Shown: positions 21,894 through 32,049 of the stretch, one piece after another
Layout of the letters: each line of letters starts with the position of its first letter
How positions within the stretch are numbered: position 1 is the first letter of the stretch
Source: Typha latifolia
Lineage: Eukaryota > Streptophyta > Magnoliopsida > Poales > Typhaceae
Assembly: GCA_019914945.1 (NCBI GenBank)
Contig: CM034110.1
Coordinates: 3,291,001 to 3,355,000 of the forward strand
Length of the DNA: 64,000 nt
Direction of reading: 5' to 3'
Position numbers and translations under genes: made by a program
Notes under the pieces: generated by a model
Told to the model about the DNA's origin: nothing
The model's input: the letters and a program-made list of their open reading frames with translations, nothing else
Databases searched by the model: none

Positions 21894-22301
21894 TAAACCT
21901 TGTACTCTTCCGCCGTTCCTTGGTATGCAAAGAATTGCTCCGCCCTATACAACCAATCGATCGGGTCGCCACCTTTGAACTTGGGTGGCTCTTGTGGTTG
22001 CAAAGGCTGAACCGGTGGCGGTGGGTTCAATGGGGTGGACTCGCGTCGTGGGGTCGATGGTGCTTTACCGTTCGCCCGTAGTTCCCGCATCATCTCCATC
22101 ATCATCTGATTATAGATGGCCAATTGCTCTAAAATAGACCCCAACACGGCTTGAACGCTAGGTTCTTCCGTATTCTGATTAGATCGGGCGGTTCCACGGG
22201 TGGAAGTCCTTGCAATCGTTTCTCCCTCCTCTATTGGGAGAATCTCTTCTTCATCATCACGCCGTGCAGCCATGGATCTAGTTGTCTTCATTGGAAGCGC
22301 T
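21893..22301 (-). pseudogene. Element C gag N-terminal part (internally deleted)
   Basis: Minus strand. The frame is open from 22348, but MKTTRSMAARRDDEEEIL near 22290 is the family start. The Pro-rich stretch ends LQPQEPP and joins directly to KFKGGDPIDWLYRAEQFF, losing about 290 bp that element D retains. A 5-nt insertion near 21893-21897 breaks the frame into the next part. Confidence 0.75.
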
Positions 22302-22332
22302 TGTCCGAGGAAAGGTGGCTCTGATACCAGCT

Positions 22333-23231
22333 TGATACGATCTGGCACGGAAATTTGAAATTAGATCCCAAAATATGCTGTCGTCGGATCGACGTGAGAT
22401 TTTGGTATGACGTAGCCTCGTAAAAGAGCTTTCCAACAAATCTAGTTACAGGCGAATCGGAGTTGGGGATCTCGAGATATCGTTCGTTTAGTGGCCGAAC
22501 GTCAGGATGCTTTGTTTTGGATTCGTGGATGGAGGCACGAGATCCTAGGTAATGGTTGATGGTGGTGGACCGGCGTTAATGGGGTGGCACCGGTGAAAAG
22601 TGATGGTGGAAGGGTTGTGGTTGATGGAAGGATTAGGGCAAGTCTTGGATAGATTGGACGAAGGGGGAGAAGAGGGCCACCCCTAAGGGACTAGGGCGAT
22701 TAGCCGGACGAGGGAGGTTAGAAGCGGCGTCGCCGGGGATTGAGAGAACGGGAGCGAAGAAGACGAAGGAGGCAAGGCAAAACTCAATCTCAATAATCAA
22801 TAATAATTTTGGTTGCCCTACACATCCTTTTATAGGCTAACCAACAACTCACATTAACCCTACAACATAATTTTCGCCGACCGCGTTCGAACTCGCCCGA
22901 CCGCGTTCGAACGCACCGAATTAGCTCTTCTGGATTTGCGAACGCGATGCAGGCGTTCGAACGCGTGATCGAACGCGCATGTCGGTATTTTCGAACGCGA
23001 TGCAGGCGTTCACAGTGCGTTCGAACGCACCGCGTTCGAACGCACAGTACATTCTCTTCACCACATTCACAACCCTGTTCACAAACCGCGTTCGAACTCA
23101 CTCCACCCGCGTTCGAACGCGACTTACAGAAAACTTATTTGTATGGAAATTAAACACTAAAACATGAAGCAAAAACACTCCTAAAGTGAATCCATGGTCG
23201 AGACGACGTCGGTGAAGTCCGAATCGTATCA
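22333..23231 (-). repeat. Element C right (5') LTR
   Basis: TGATACGATCTGG to GAATCGTATCA, 899 bp, with no extra module: the primer-binding site (22317-22329) lies 3 nt outside. TATA complement at about 22826-22836; GTTCGAACGC motifs 22880-23125. Confidence 0.85.
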
Positions 23232-23867
23232 ACTCGGTGCGTTCGAACGCGGTCGGGCGAGTTCGAACGCGGTCGGGCGAGTTCGAACGCGGTCGGGCGA
23301 GTTCGAACGCGGTCGACGAAAATTGGTTTTTAGGGTTAATCTGAGTTGTTGGTTAGCCTATAAAAGGATGTGGTAGGCAACCAAATGGAGGATTGATTAT
23401 TGAGATTGAGTTTTGCCTTGCCTCCTTCGTCTTCTTCGCTCCCGTTCTCTCAATCCCCGGCGACGCCGCTTCTAACCTCCCTCGTCTGGCTAATCACCCT
23501 AGTCCCTTAGGGGTGGCCCTCTTCTCCCCCTTCGTCCAATCTATCCCACACTTGCCCTAATCCTTCCATCAACCACAACCCTTCCACCATTACTTTTCAC
23601 CGGTGCCACCACATTAACGCCGGTCCTCCACCAACCATAATTACCTAGGATCTCGTGCCTCCATCCACGAATCCAAAATAGAGCATCCTGATGTTCGTCC
23701 ACTAATCGGACGGTATCTCGAGATCCACAACTCTGATTCGCCTGAAACTTGATTTGTTGGAAAGCTCTTTTCTAGGGCTACAACATATCGAAATTTCCGT
23801 GCCAGATCTAGTCCAGATCAAGAATTGGAAGAGATCGACCCTTTACCGAAAAGGCGTGATCGTATCA
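23232..23867 (+). repeat. Element B 3' LTR, second part
   Basis: Continues from 10834 after element C. It begins with the target duplication ACTCG and a fourfold 20-bp repeat of GTTCGAACGCGGTCGGGCGA type (23240-23315). A TATA box TATAAAAGG lies at 23359-23367, followed by a C/T-rich leader. It ends GATCGTATCA at 23867, where element A gag resumes. Confidence 0.8.
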
Positions 23868-24420
23868 AAACCTCGGTCAATAAGATCTAGAGGGTCCACT
23901 CTAACTCGAACCACCTCCTCGCGGATGCCCATCCAAGCGACCTGGATGTCTAGCCACTCACTCTTGCCGCTGCGAATACGCCTCTAGTAAATCTCTCTCA
24001 GCTCTCCCTGCGTTCTCCACTAGCTCCGCATAAGTCAGGTTCCTTGCCATGTTCACCTATTTACGGATCTCAATCCGTAGCCCCATCTTGAATTGCTCAA
24101 CTCTGGCAGCATCATCTGGAACAACTCTAGGGCAAAAATGAGATAAGGTATTAAACCTTTCCTCACACTGAGCTACAGTCATATTCCCTTGTTTTAACTA
24201 GGTAAACTCCCGTGTCAGCCCAACTCGGAGGGATGCTGGGAAGTATTTCTGGTCAAAGGCATCTGTGAACACCTTCCATGTGATGTACTCTCCCATAGGG
24301 CAATCTGGCATCAAGCGCTCAGTGGCCTTCCACCACTCTTCTGCCTCCCCACGGAGAAGAAAAGTGGTGAAAGTCACCTGCTGATCCTCTGGACATCTGA
24401 AAGTAGTCAGGATCTTCTTC
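23868..24420 (-). pseudogene. Element A gag core (N-terminal side truncated)
   Basis: Minus strand: FRCPEDQQVTFTTFLLRGEAEEWW and WKVFTDAFDQKYFPASLR, then a stop near 24196, AQCEERFNTLSHFCPRVV and LTYAELVENAGRAERDLLEAY. This is the retrotransposon gag core of Tekay/Del elements. Upstream it is cut at about 24421, where the inverted LTR piece begins (GGGCTGGGAAGAAG junction). Stops occur at several places. The zinc-knuckle part that should follow is not present on either side of element B. Confidence 0.8.
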
Positions 24421-26185
24421 CCAGCCCACCTAAAACCTGGGCAACTACAGTGTGGGTCAAGGCCCACACCTGCAGTTAATTTCCTTTCTTTAGCCTGGTG
24501 GTCTATGGGTAGGTCCACAACCCACTTCTCCAACATAAGGCTAACTGGGCTTTGAGCCTAGCCTAACCTTTAACCCTAGACTAATTTATTATTAGTCTGT
24601 TATTTTTCTTAAATTCTGTTATCTACATAAATTGTAATTATTATAATTTTTCTCAACTATGTTATTAATAAAATTAGGAATTATACATAATTAAAATAGG
24701 TATTGGAATTTATTAGCCTTTTCAATTATCTTCAACACTTACAATGTGAACGACTCTAAATGACCTTTTTTTTAAATTAAGACAAAATAACATATTCGAA
24801 CCTAGGAAATCAAACTTAATTTATACAACAAGATAGTTAGTCTTAGAAGTTCATTAATCTTATGTTTATTTTATTTTATAAATTATTAGATTCATTATTG
24901 TGCGGGAAGGATCTTAAAATTCAAGAAGAGCCGACTGATTAGGAGAGTAAGACGGATTCCAGAAATATCCCAGGCGAGTAGAATTCTATAATAGTCTATG
25001 AAAAATACATACTTATGTCATTTCTTACCTACATTAATTAAATGTCGTTTTCTTACTTGTGAAAATTACATGACATTTCTTACTTGCATTTAATTACATG
25101 TCAATTCTTACTTGCATTATTTATCATTTAATGCACATGTATGATAGACTCAATGCTTGTTTATAATACCTGTTATTGTGATGATTATGTTAAATAAATA
25201 ATAGAGGTCATGACACCACGTGCACGTATCATTGTTAGTCAAGTCCCAACTAGGCAGTGCCCTTTCACCCACTCAACCCGGGGTTAAGGGTAGAGTGTAT
25301 TATATAATATTATATTAGCGGTCTACACCTGAAGTCGGTAGCTGGTGGAGCATTCAGGTGATTATACTGCCCTAGTTAGAGACTAGTCTAGTATGATATT
25401 AGAAAAGATAATTGAGAGGTAGGGATTATAGTTCTAGCGGTACCCGATGACGTAGGGTTAGGGCGTCTATCGAGCTGTGTGCTCTTATCCGCCATATGTG
25501 ATGATTTCGCTCTTTGCGATGATTACTAGAGCGGTGTTGATGGGCCTACAACTTGAGTCCTTAGTCTGATGGCCACAGACAACCGGTCATATGCAGCGTC
25601 GCCAGGCATGTATGGGCGATAATACCGTTAGATGACTAGTCCCCCTCAATTTTATGGTGCTTTGTGAGATATGTCATTGTGACTCGACTTCTGTATGGAT
25701 TTCTATATAAAAAGAACTATAATAATGAAAGTTATTAAAGATCATAATGTACACTTTCCCTGACAAGTTATGGGTTTGTATTTCTATTTATCATGTAATA
25801 TTCTTAGATTATTATTGGATTTTACTTATTGGGCCCCCGTGCTCACCGCCATTTTGGTAGAAATATTTCAGAGCTGATTATGGAGTATGCAGATATTGAG
25901 GAGTAGCAGATTCATTCATCTATTTTAGTATTTATTTATTCTATTATTTTTAGTTGGACTTAGCCCCTGAGAGGATATTTATGTTTTAAAATTTGTGTTG
26001 GACTTGTATTCTTAGAGGCTTGTTGAGGCGTGTGATATTATAATTCTGGATTATTTGTTGGATTATTATGGTATTTCTTGACTTATTCAGATACTTTGTG
26101 AGATTATTTCACTAACAGGTCACGTGAGAATCACGTGGAAATTCTTCATGTGAGGAACATGTGAATTTTGGAAAAGGGTGTTTCA
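24421..26185 (+). repeat. Inverted partial LTR at the right end of element A
   Basis: Reverse complement of 876 to about 2490, including the hairpin repeats and the terminal TGAAACACCC (here GGGTGTTTCA at 26176-26185). A normal 5' LTR would lie in the same orientation as 876-3657. It is followed by GTTAT. Confidence 0.8.
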
Positions 26186-26190
26186 GTTAT
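26186..26190. repeat. Target-site duplication GTTAT, right copy (element A)
   Basis: Matches 871-875 exactly. Confidence 0.75.
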
Positions 26191-26491
26191 TGCCTCCACA
26201 AGAAGGCCTTAGATCCTCCTTTGTGAGACTCGAGCCTTCTCTTGTGTTGTTCTATGCACCTCTTGGTCCACACATATCTCATCAATCAATTGAAGGAGGA
26301 TTATGTCCATGGGTGGTAGCCCTAGCCTCCATTCGATTTGATCTGTCTCCACTATCGTTTGTGCAATCGTTCTTTCATCTTGATTAGGAACCTCGGTAAA
26401 GATCTCCTCCTCTTAATCCATGGGATATTCATTAGTTCTCCTTGCAGCCATGGATCTAGTATTAGCCATTAATGGTGGTCTGAGATCGACC
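26191..26491 (-). pseudogene. Gag start of another old gypsy element
   Basis: Minus strand: MANTRSMAARR at about 26469, the same start type as elements C and D, then a stop after NEYPMD. In other frames an acidic and Gln-rich stretch follows down to the element A insertion point. The primer-binding-site complement GGCTCTAATACCA (26492-26504, one mismatch) supports the start. It is a relic. Confidence 0.6.
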
Positions 26492-26506
26492 GGCTCTAAT
26501 ACCACT

Positions 26507-27230
26507 TGACAGATCGTCCTTTTTTTGGTGATCCAAAGGCTTCTACGAATTCCCACGAAAGCTAGGTCAAGGTTAATTGCACCCTTGAGATTCAATGGTC
26601 GCATCGGCAAATGATTTTAGAGGTTTGGTTGATTCTAGATGATGGACAAATCTATCGGAATGGATAGTGGAATGAAGGTTGATCGGCAAGGATGTGGTGG
26701 TTGTCAACCAAGGTAGGGCGGGATGGTGGAGATAGGGGCGAAATAGGTGTAATTGCCGAATAACTGAGAAAGGTATAGATAAGGCAGGTGGGGCATCTCT
26801 CAAGGTTGAAGGTGCCGGCCAGACAAGAAGGTAAGCAGCAGTGGTCGACCTAGATGGTGGCTAGGGTTTCCATGGCTTAGAGGTAGTCGAATAAGGAGAA
26901 AGAAAACAATCTTGCAAATTAATTCAATAATCTAAGATAGTTTGATGAGGGGTGCACCACATAATTTATAGTGTCCCTAATCGACCAGGTCTATTCTAGT
27001 TTGATTAGCTTAGGTCCAACTAACTTAACCAGACATTAGTGTAGCAATTAAAATTATTAGGTGCGCACTGTAGGAGATTTGGTGGCTACTTAATTAACTC
27101 ACTAGCTGTCCAACACACTGTTGGCTAGGCGTTCAACCATGCGAGCTCAACACCAAAAGTTTATTAAAAATAGTAAACAACTAATACTACGAAAAATAAG
27201 TTCGACCCAGCGAACCCAATCTCTTCCATG
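26507..27230 (-). repeat. LTR remnant of the old gypsy element
   Basis: It begins TGACAGATCG two bases after the primer-binding site and continues rightward. The general LTR plan is present (leader-like GA-rich part, then AATAATC and a TTTATAG-like stretch near 26960). The far end cannot be fixed; 27230 is only where similarity of style fades. Confidence 0.45.
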
Positions 27231-28632
27231 AGGTGACCCGAGTAGGCCCAAATTATATCATACTTCAACTGATATCAAAGTTCAAGTACACCCTAATCCA
27301 ATTCACATCACTTACAAGCTTGTCTTCCATGCTATATAAGCAATACAACTACACTACCAATTTGAAGACTATACTACTTCACCAGCTTAAGCTGTTGAGT
27401 TATTTATTTTTTTTAACATTTTTTGTGCATTGGTGTATACTATTAAGTAAATATTTTCGTTATTATTTTTTATGTTTACACCGGTGTAAACCGACTTTTT
27501 CTTTTGCACGACCGTCAGAGAGGACATTAATAAGACATTAATAAGACATTAAAAATATATATAAAAATTATTTTAGGGTAAATTACTTTTTATCTCTCTT
27601 TGGTAGTGAATTTGGTTAAAAAATAAAATGATATTTGATTACTAAAAATGGTTGGGAATTCTAACCAGTTCACGGACTAATTCTGGCCTCGGACGAGTGC
27701 GACGTTATTACAGTTGCTTCGGAATCGTGTTCCTGTGACTGCTTCGCACTACCATCTTTAGGAAAGAACAATTTCCAGTCAAACCAATGGTCAATGTCCC
27801 GTCACCCAACCCACGTTCTTTCACATGCCTCCTTTCTTATTAGGTGCATACTGAAACAGTACGAATACCCAAAGAATTGGCTTGCTTCCTTTTGCAAGCA
27901 CACAAGAACAACCCTTTGTTGGAGCTCTCATTGCACCAGCTAAAGTTACTCTTTGGATTCCTCTATCATTGACAACCTTTCCTCTTGTACATCACACAAC
28001 ACACGCTAAAGGCATTCTTCCTTTTGGTTCCACCCCCACAAGTTTTTCCCATCACCAGAAGACCACAAAGCAATCAAGAAAGAGAGAATCCCCGCAAGCA
28101 AAAAAAAAGGGGGCTTATTATTGAAGACAGTAAGAAGAGGAGAGCAAGAATCATGAACATGTTTATGAAAGAATCATGAACATGTTTATCTTACTCAAAT
28201 ACATTAGTGTATCAATTACTTAATATCAATAGTATTATGCGGAATTCAGAAGATTATTACAAGTTACCGCGCCATGGATCAAAGTGGCATCTGCTGCTAT
28301 CTTCAGCTGGATTAGCTTCAAGACTTAAAATTGTCTCTCTGGATCATAACAGATTTCCGCTTAAGGCTGGTTTAGATAGTTCAACAATTATTCCCGCTAC
28401 CAAGCAAGTCTAATTGAACAATAAAAAAATGCAACAACCTAGACGATGAAATGAAGGCCATAGAGGTTAAGAAAGCAAGTGACAGATCTCAATCGACCGC
28501 TTGTTCCTCTCATTAATCATGAATTGCAATTAGAGGAGAATTAAGAGGTGACTCATTTTTAACTCTTTATATCCATGTTAGTTATCTGATAGGAAAATGC
28601 ATGAAATAATGTAACCAATGTGAGAATCAGGA
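27231..28632. other. Non-coding stretch between TE relic and host gene
   Basis: No supported gene. A TAAGACATTAA unit is repeated at about 27530-27552, and a TTTACACCGGTGTAAA palindrome lies near 27475-27490. Short ORFs at 27882-28124 and 28207-28413 show no domain. The last part (to 28632) probably holds the 3' untranslated region of the RRM gene; I could not fix a poly(A) signal. Confidence 0.5.
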
Positions 28633-29890
28633 TCATGGTCTCTGTTCGGAGTTGCTTCTTGGAGAAAGCTGCGAAGAACTGGACGCAACCCCAAATACAG
28701 CAGCACCCGATGCACCTGAGACATCAAATACTTAGTGTTACTGATTTCGGTGCCACCCACTCAAGGCTATAATGCACTTTTAGAAACCCAGGCAGATGAT
28801 TTTAGTCTCAGAGATGGATCTTGACCTGTGTTTGCTGCTGACATAGAAGCAGGCATGGAGATGATTCCGGAACCAAATTGTTGCTGGGGCAAGTAAGAGT
28901 ACTGCAGCATTTGAGCATAAGGCAGCCCATATGCACTTTGTGAATGGTTGTTCTGTACGTACTGGGCATAATAGGGGTGGATGTTCTGCTGAACTCCTGG
29001 CCCAGCTGTGTAGTATGCAGAAAATTGGGGATGCTGAGATTCTCCACCACTATATAAACCATAGTAGTTCTGCAAGGATGGATATCTAAATCAGTCATTG
29101 TAGTTGAATTGCCTATTTTTTCAACTATTCTTATGCAATTTAGAATGCTAACCATTGGATAGATGTTCTCTTGTGAGTACCCTCCAGAGTACCTGATCAT
29201 TGATAAGTAACGAAAGAGGAATTAAAAGAGAACTAGAGGGCTAAAAATCAAAAGAGGTGTAGCATTAGTATACCCATAAACTGAATAAGGATAGGCATAT
29301 TGAGCAGGCTGGGGAAAGTAAGAGGAAGTTGCGGCATTTCCATGGTAAGCAGAGGAAGCAATGCTGGAACCAACTCCAGGTCTAAACCGTGCAATACCTG
29401 GAAAATCTAAACAGAAAACATTCACTTTTCCATTCAATTCTCCAAAAATATTTTATAACTGGACTGATTCCAAGAACATTAACCAAATTGAGGGGTAGGG
29501 GGCCGAAAGCGCTGTCCAGAGCCAAACGCTGCCAAGTTACAATTAGTCTTCCTCCCGTCGATCATTGGTTCAGGATCCTGGCATGCCATCGTTGCAGAGT
29601 GTGGATCCTTAAAGGTCACCTGATAACACGAGCAAAATTAATGTGAAACATCAAGATACATTTGAGGCATTCGTAAAGCGAAGGGTGGCGCATACAAAGC
29701 CATATCCTTTAGAACGGCCAGTGTTCCTATCGGTGATGACGACGGCCTCCAAGATCTCGCCAAACTGCTGAAAGAATCCTCGTAAGCTGTCCTGCTGCGT
29801 CTCCCAGGCGAGACCGCCGACAAAGATCTTGGTGAAGGTGGTGTCGACATTGCCGCTGCCCATAGGTAATTGGCGAGGGTATCCTGCCAT
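28633..29890 (-). CDS. Plant RRM protein, RBM24/38- or ARP1-like, six exons
   Basis: The one host gene I can support. Exons on the minus strand: 29890-29696, 29619-29484, 29397-29274, 29192-29153, 29069-28826 and 28715-28633, all with GT..AG introns of 76-110 nt. Together they give 822 nt, 273 residues and a TGA stop. A single RRM covers roughly residues 20-97, with RNP2 KIFVGGL (21-27) and RNP1 KGYGFVTF (61-68). Intron 1 falls inside RNP1. The tail is Tyr/Gln/Pro/Ser-rich and low in complexity, as in the plant ARP1 and RBM24/38-like group. Such proteins bind mRNA and affect stability or splicing. Exon 4 is only 40 nt. Donor 5 is weak (GTCAAG); reading through it would give a different tail ending at 28767. 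No frame damage is seen, so it is probably functional. Confidence 0.85.
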
Positions 29891-29959
29891 CTGTAGAATA
29901 GCAGAGGAGAGAAACAAGGATTAAGTAGACAAGAAAAAGGGAATAGTCCACGATGTATG

Positions 29960-29968
29960 TATATATAT
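29960..29968 (-). promoter_or_regulatory. Possible TATA box of the RRM gene
   Basis: Minus strand ATATATATA, about 70-80 nt upstream of the start codon at 29890. It is the only TATA-like run close enough to fit; the 5' leader would then be short. Confidence 0.4.
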
Positions 29969-30099
29969 TGCTTGCTTTCTTTCTCTGCGTTTAGGGAGGG
30001 AGGAGAAGAGATGGAGCCCACGACAAGGAGTAGGACAGGTCGACGTCCGAAGGAAGAGCTGTCCGGGTGCATATAATAATGGGGAAGTTTGTGGGGGAG

Positions 30100-31454
30100 A
30101 GGGAGGGTTTGATGCGTGCCTCGCTGGATGTGAACTTTACATTAAGATGTTACGTGAAGGCACATAGAGTTGGGGGGGGAACGGGGTGGTGGGAGTGAGT
30201 TGGCCATAGGATGTATGTGGTGGAAGGAAGGAAGCATGCCCCTTGTTGACTAATTCTCTTGATTTGCTCTGTCTGTTGCCATGATTAAACTACACGGGTG
30301 GGGTTATTTGGTTGCAGCTACTGACCTTGGTCCTGCGGTTGCCTAAAACCTCTGCAGCCTTGTGCAAATGGAAAGTGACGGTCGGTCATTCATGCATTGT
30401 AGCAGCAGAGACTGAGGATTCTGGACATAGACCATCATCCCAATCCTTCTCCTTCTTTCTTTTTTCTTAATCTCTATATCTACTCATAATTTTCTGAATT
30501 CTACTATTGTTAACAATAGTCTCGAAGGGAAGAGCAGGATGTCTCTCTCGTGCTATAGGCGTAGGGACACAGAGAAGGGAAAACGCAGTGGTTAAAAGCC
30601 GTTAGGGGCATCCGATTAGTTCCTACTGTAGAGACTAGGGAGAAATAAATATAACAAGAGGCAGGAATTGAGTCATTGTCGCTATAACAAAGCCATGGAC
30701 TTAGGACCGTCCCTTGTTGGTCAAAGACTCAAACCTCGTCTTCGCTCTTTCCCTGTGGATGTTATTCCTCAGAAAACTTAAATATTTTCCTCTCTCTCAG
30801 GCTGTCAAATCTCTCTCTCTCGTCATCCTTCGAAAGATCAAACTGCGAGTTGATTCAATAGTCTTAGTCTATGAGTATCACATCGTTCCTTGGCAATCGC
30901 ACGCGAGCCCAGTGATTGGATGAGACTCCAGCTCATTTTATCGTTGCACTCGATCGATTACACTGACCAACATCTGTTAAAGGGACCATAGCTGGAACCC
31001 AGCTATGAAATATAGAGGTTTAAGGCCTCACGCAATCATGCAAATTAAAGAAGGAATAGTTCAATCATACACATTCATCCAATCAAGCAGTCTCTCATAG
31101 ATAGAGACCAAAGGGAATAGCTAAATAAATTAAGACTTAATTACACTTTGTCTCTCTGTATTATAAAATCCCTCTAGTATTTTGAAATGCTACAATTAAA
31201 CTTATCTATTAGTCTTCTATGAGTTAAGCACGTGTACACTATATTCTTTTTAGATAGACTAAATTACCCTCATGGAAGCTAAAAATATAATTTTTGAATA
31301 ATTTTACCCTAATCTCCTTCCTTATGGTTCTCTTCTTTTCCATGTCATTTTCTTCCAAGCATTTTTCAATTAAATCTGTACCTTTAAATTTATCTCTTGT
31401 TACATACAAAAAGAAAGGACTTCATCAAATTAGGCTTCCTTCAACCCAAGAAGC
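30100..31454. other. Intergenic stretch without visible genes
   Basis: Mixed composition, with CT-rich spots (30440-30470, 30790-30825). No ORF with a recognisable domain, RNA gene or transposon end was found. The part to about 30450 may hold upstream regulatory sequence of the RRM gene. Confidence 0.5.
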
Positions 31455-31995
31455 TGTTAGGAGCTGACCACATGGGTTAAGTTGAGTTTAGTCAAGTTAG
31501 TCTATTAGTAAGCTTTATCTTATTATTTGAATTTCAAATAAATCAGATAATCCGCATGTGGATCTAATCTGTTAGAGATTTTTACTCCTATAAATAGGAG
31601 CATTGAAGGAATTTGAGTTTAGCCAAGTTATTATTTTTGTCTTTATTTTTACCGTAATCGTTAGATCATCTTTATCTTTCTAGGAGTAGATCATAGCCGT
31701 AGAAGCATCCCAATCTTCTAAAACCTAGCCACCTCTCACCACCAGTAGCCACCCTAGCTTACAGCCATCCACCATCACCCTTAGTCGTCCGCCATTCTCC
31801 AACAACTGCCGCAATGTCGGTTAATTATTATTCTGTTCTACTTCTTCCTTGCTCCACTATTTTAACCATAACTTTTAATCCGGATCTCTGATTGATTTAT
31901 TCCAAACCCATTAGAATCCTAACCTCCGAGATTACTACCCTTCAAAATCTTAGGATTATCCGACGGACGGATTGTTCCAAATCTGGTTCATAACA
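31455..31995 (+). repeat. LTR of an unrelated retrotransposon (541 bp)
   Basis: It begins TGTTAGGAGC and ends TTCATAACA. A clear TATA box TATAAATAG is at 31589-31597. Directly after comes TTGGTATCATAG (31996-32007), a decayed primer-binding site. Only about 50 bp of internal sequence remain before the next LTR. TSD not found. Confidence 0.65.
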
Positions 31996-32049
31996 TTGGT
32001 ATCATAGTAGATGTTCTTCAGACGATAGTTAACATGCGATCCAAGATGA

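Larger units (their letters stand above)
10835..23231 (-). mobile_element. Element C: defective gypsy chromovirus, host of element D
   Basis: Minus-strand element inserted in the LTR of B. Left LTR is 10835-11859 and right LTR is 22333-23231. A tRNA-Met primer-binding site complement (GGCTCTGATACCA, 22317-22329) lies beside the right LTR. Internal parts from right to left: gag (22348-20979), protease (21033-20641), integrase N-half (20641-20269), then element D, then integrase C-half in two tandem copies. RT and RNase H are absent, the protease active site is deleted, and gag has a large deletion and a 5-nt insertion, so it is non-autonomous. It shares LTR and coding family with B and D. Confidence 0.75.
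876..26185 (-). mobile_element. Element A: Tekay/Del-like Ty3/gypsy chromovirus with inverted LTRs, host of a nest
   Basis: The coding parts all read on the minus strand. From right to left they are gag (23868-24420, then 9022-9146), protease, RT, RNase H, integrase and chromodomain (8868 down to 4560), then an LTR (876-3657). Outer termini are TGAAACACCC at 876 and GGGTGTTTCA ending at 26185, and both are flanked by GTTAT (871-875 and 26186-26190). The right terminal LTR piece is inverted relative to the left LTR, which is not normal for an LTR element. Domain order, the chromodomain and the LTR start TGTAACACCC (minus strand) fit the Tekay/Del group. The element is dead: it has several nonsense codons and frameshifts, a changed protease motif, and nested insertions in gag and RNase H. 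Confidence 0.8.

Noticed and set aside
23240..23315. Regular 20-bp repeats as a CRISPR-like array
   Set aside because: The units are directly adjacent without spacers and lie in the U3 of an LTR in plant DNA.
27270..27290. CTGATATCAAAGTTC as a primer-binding site closing an LTR at 27274
   Set aside because: Three mismatches to the tRNA-Met site and no convincing LTR end before it.
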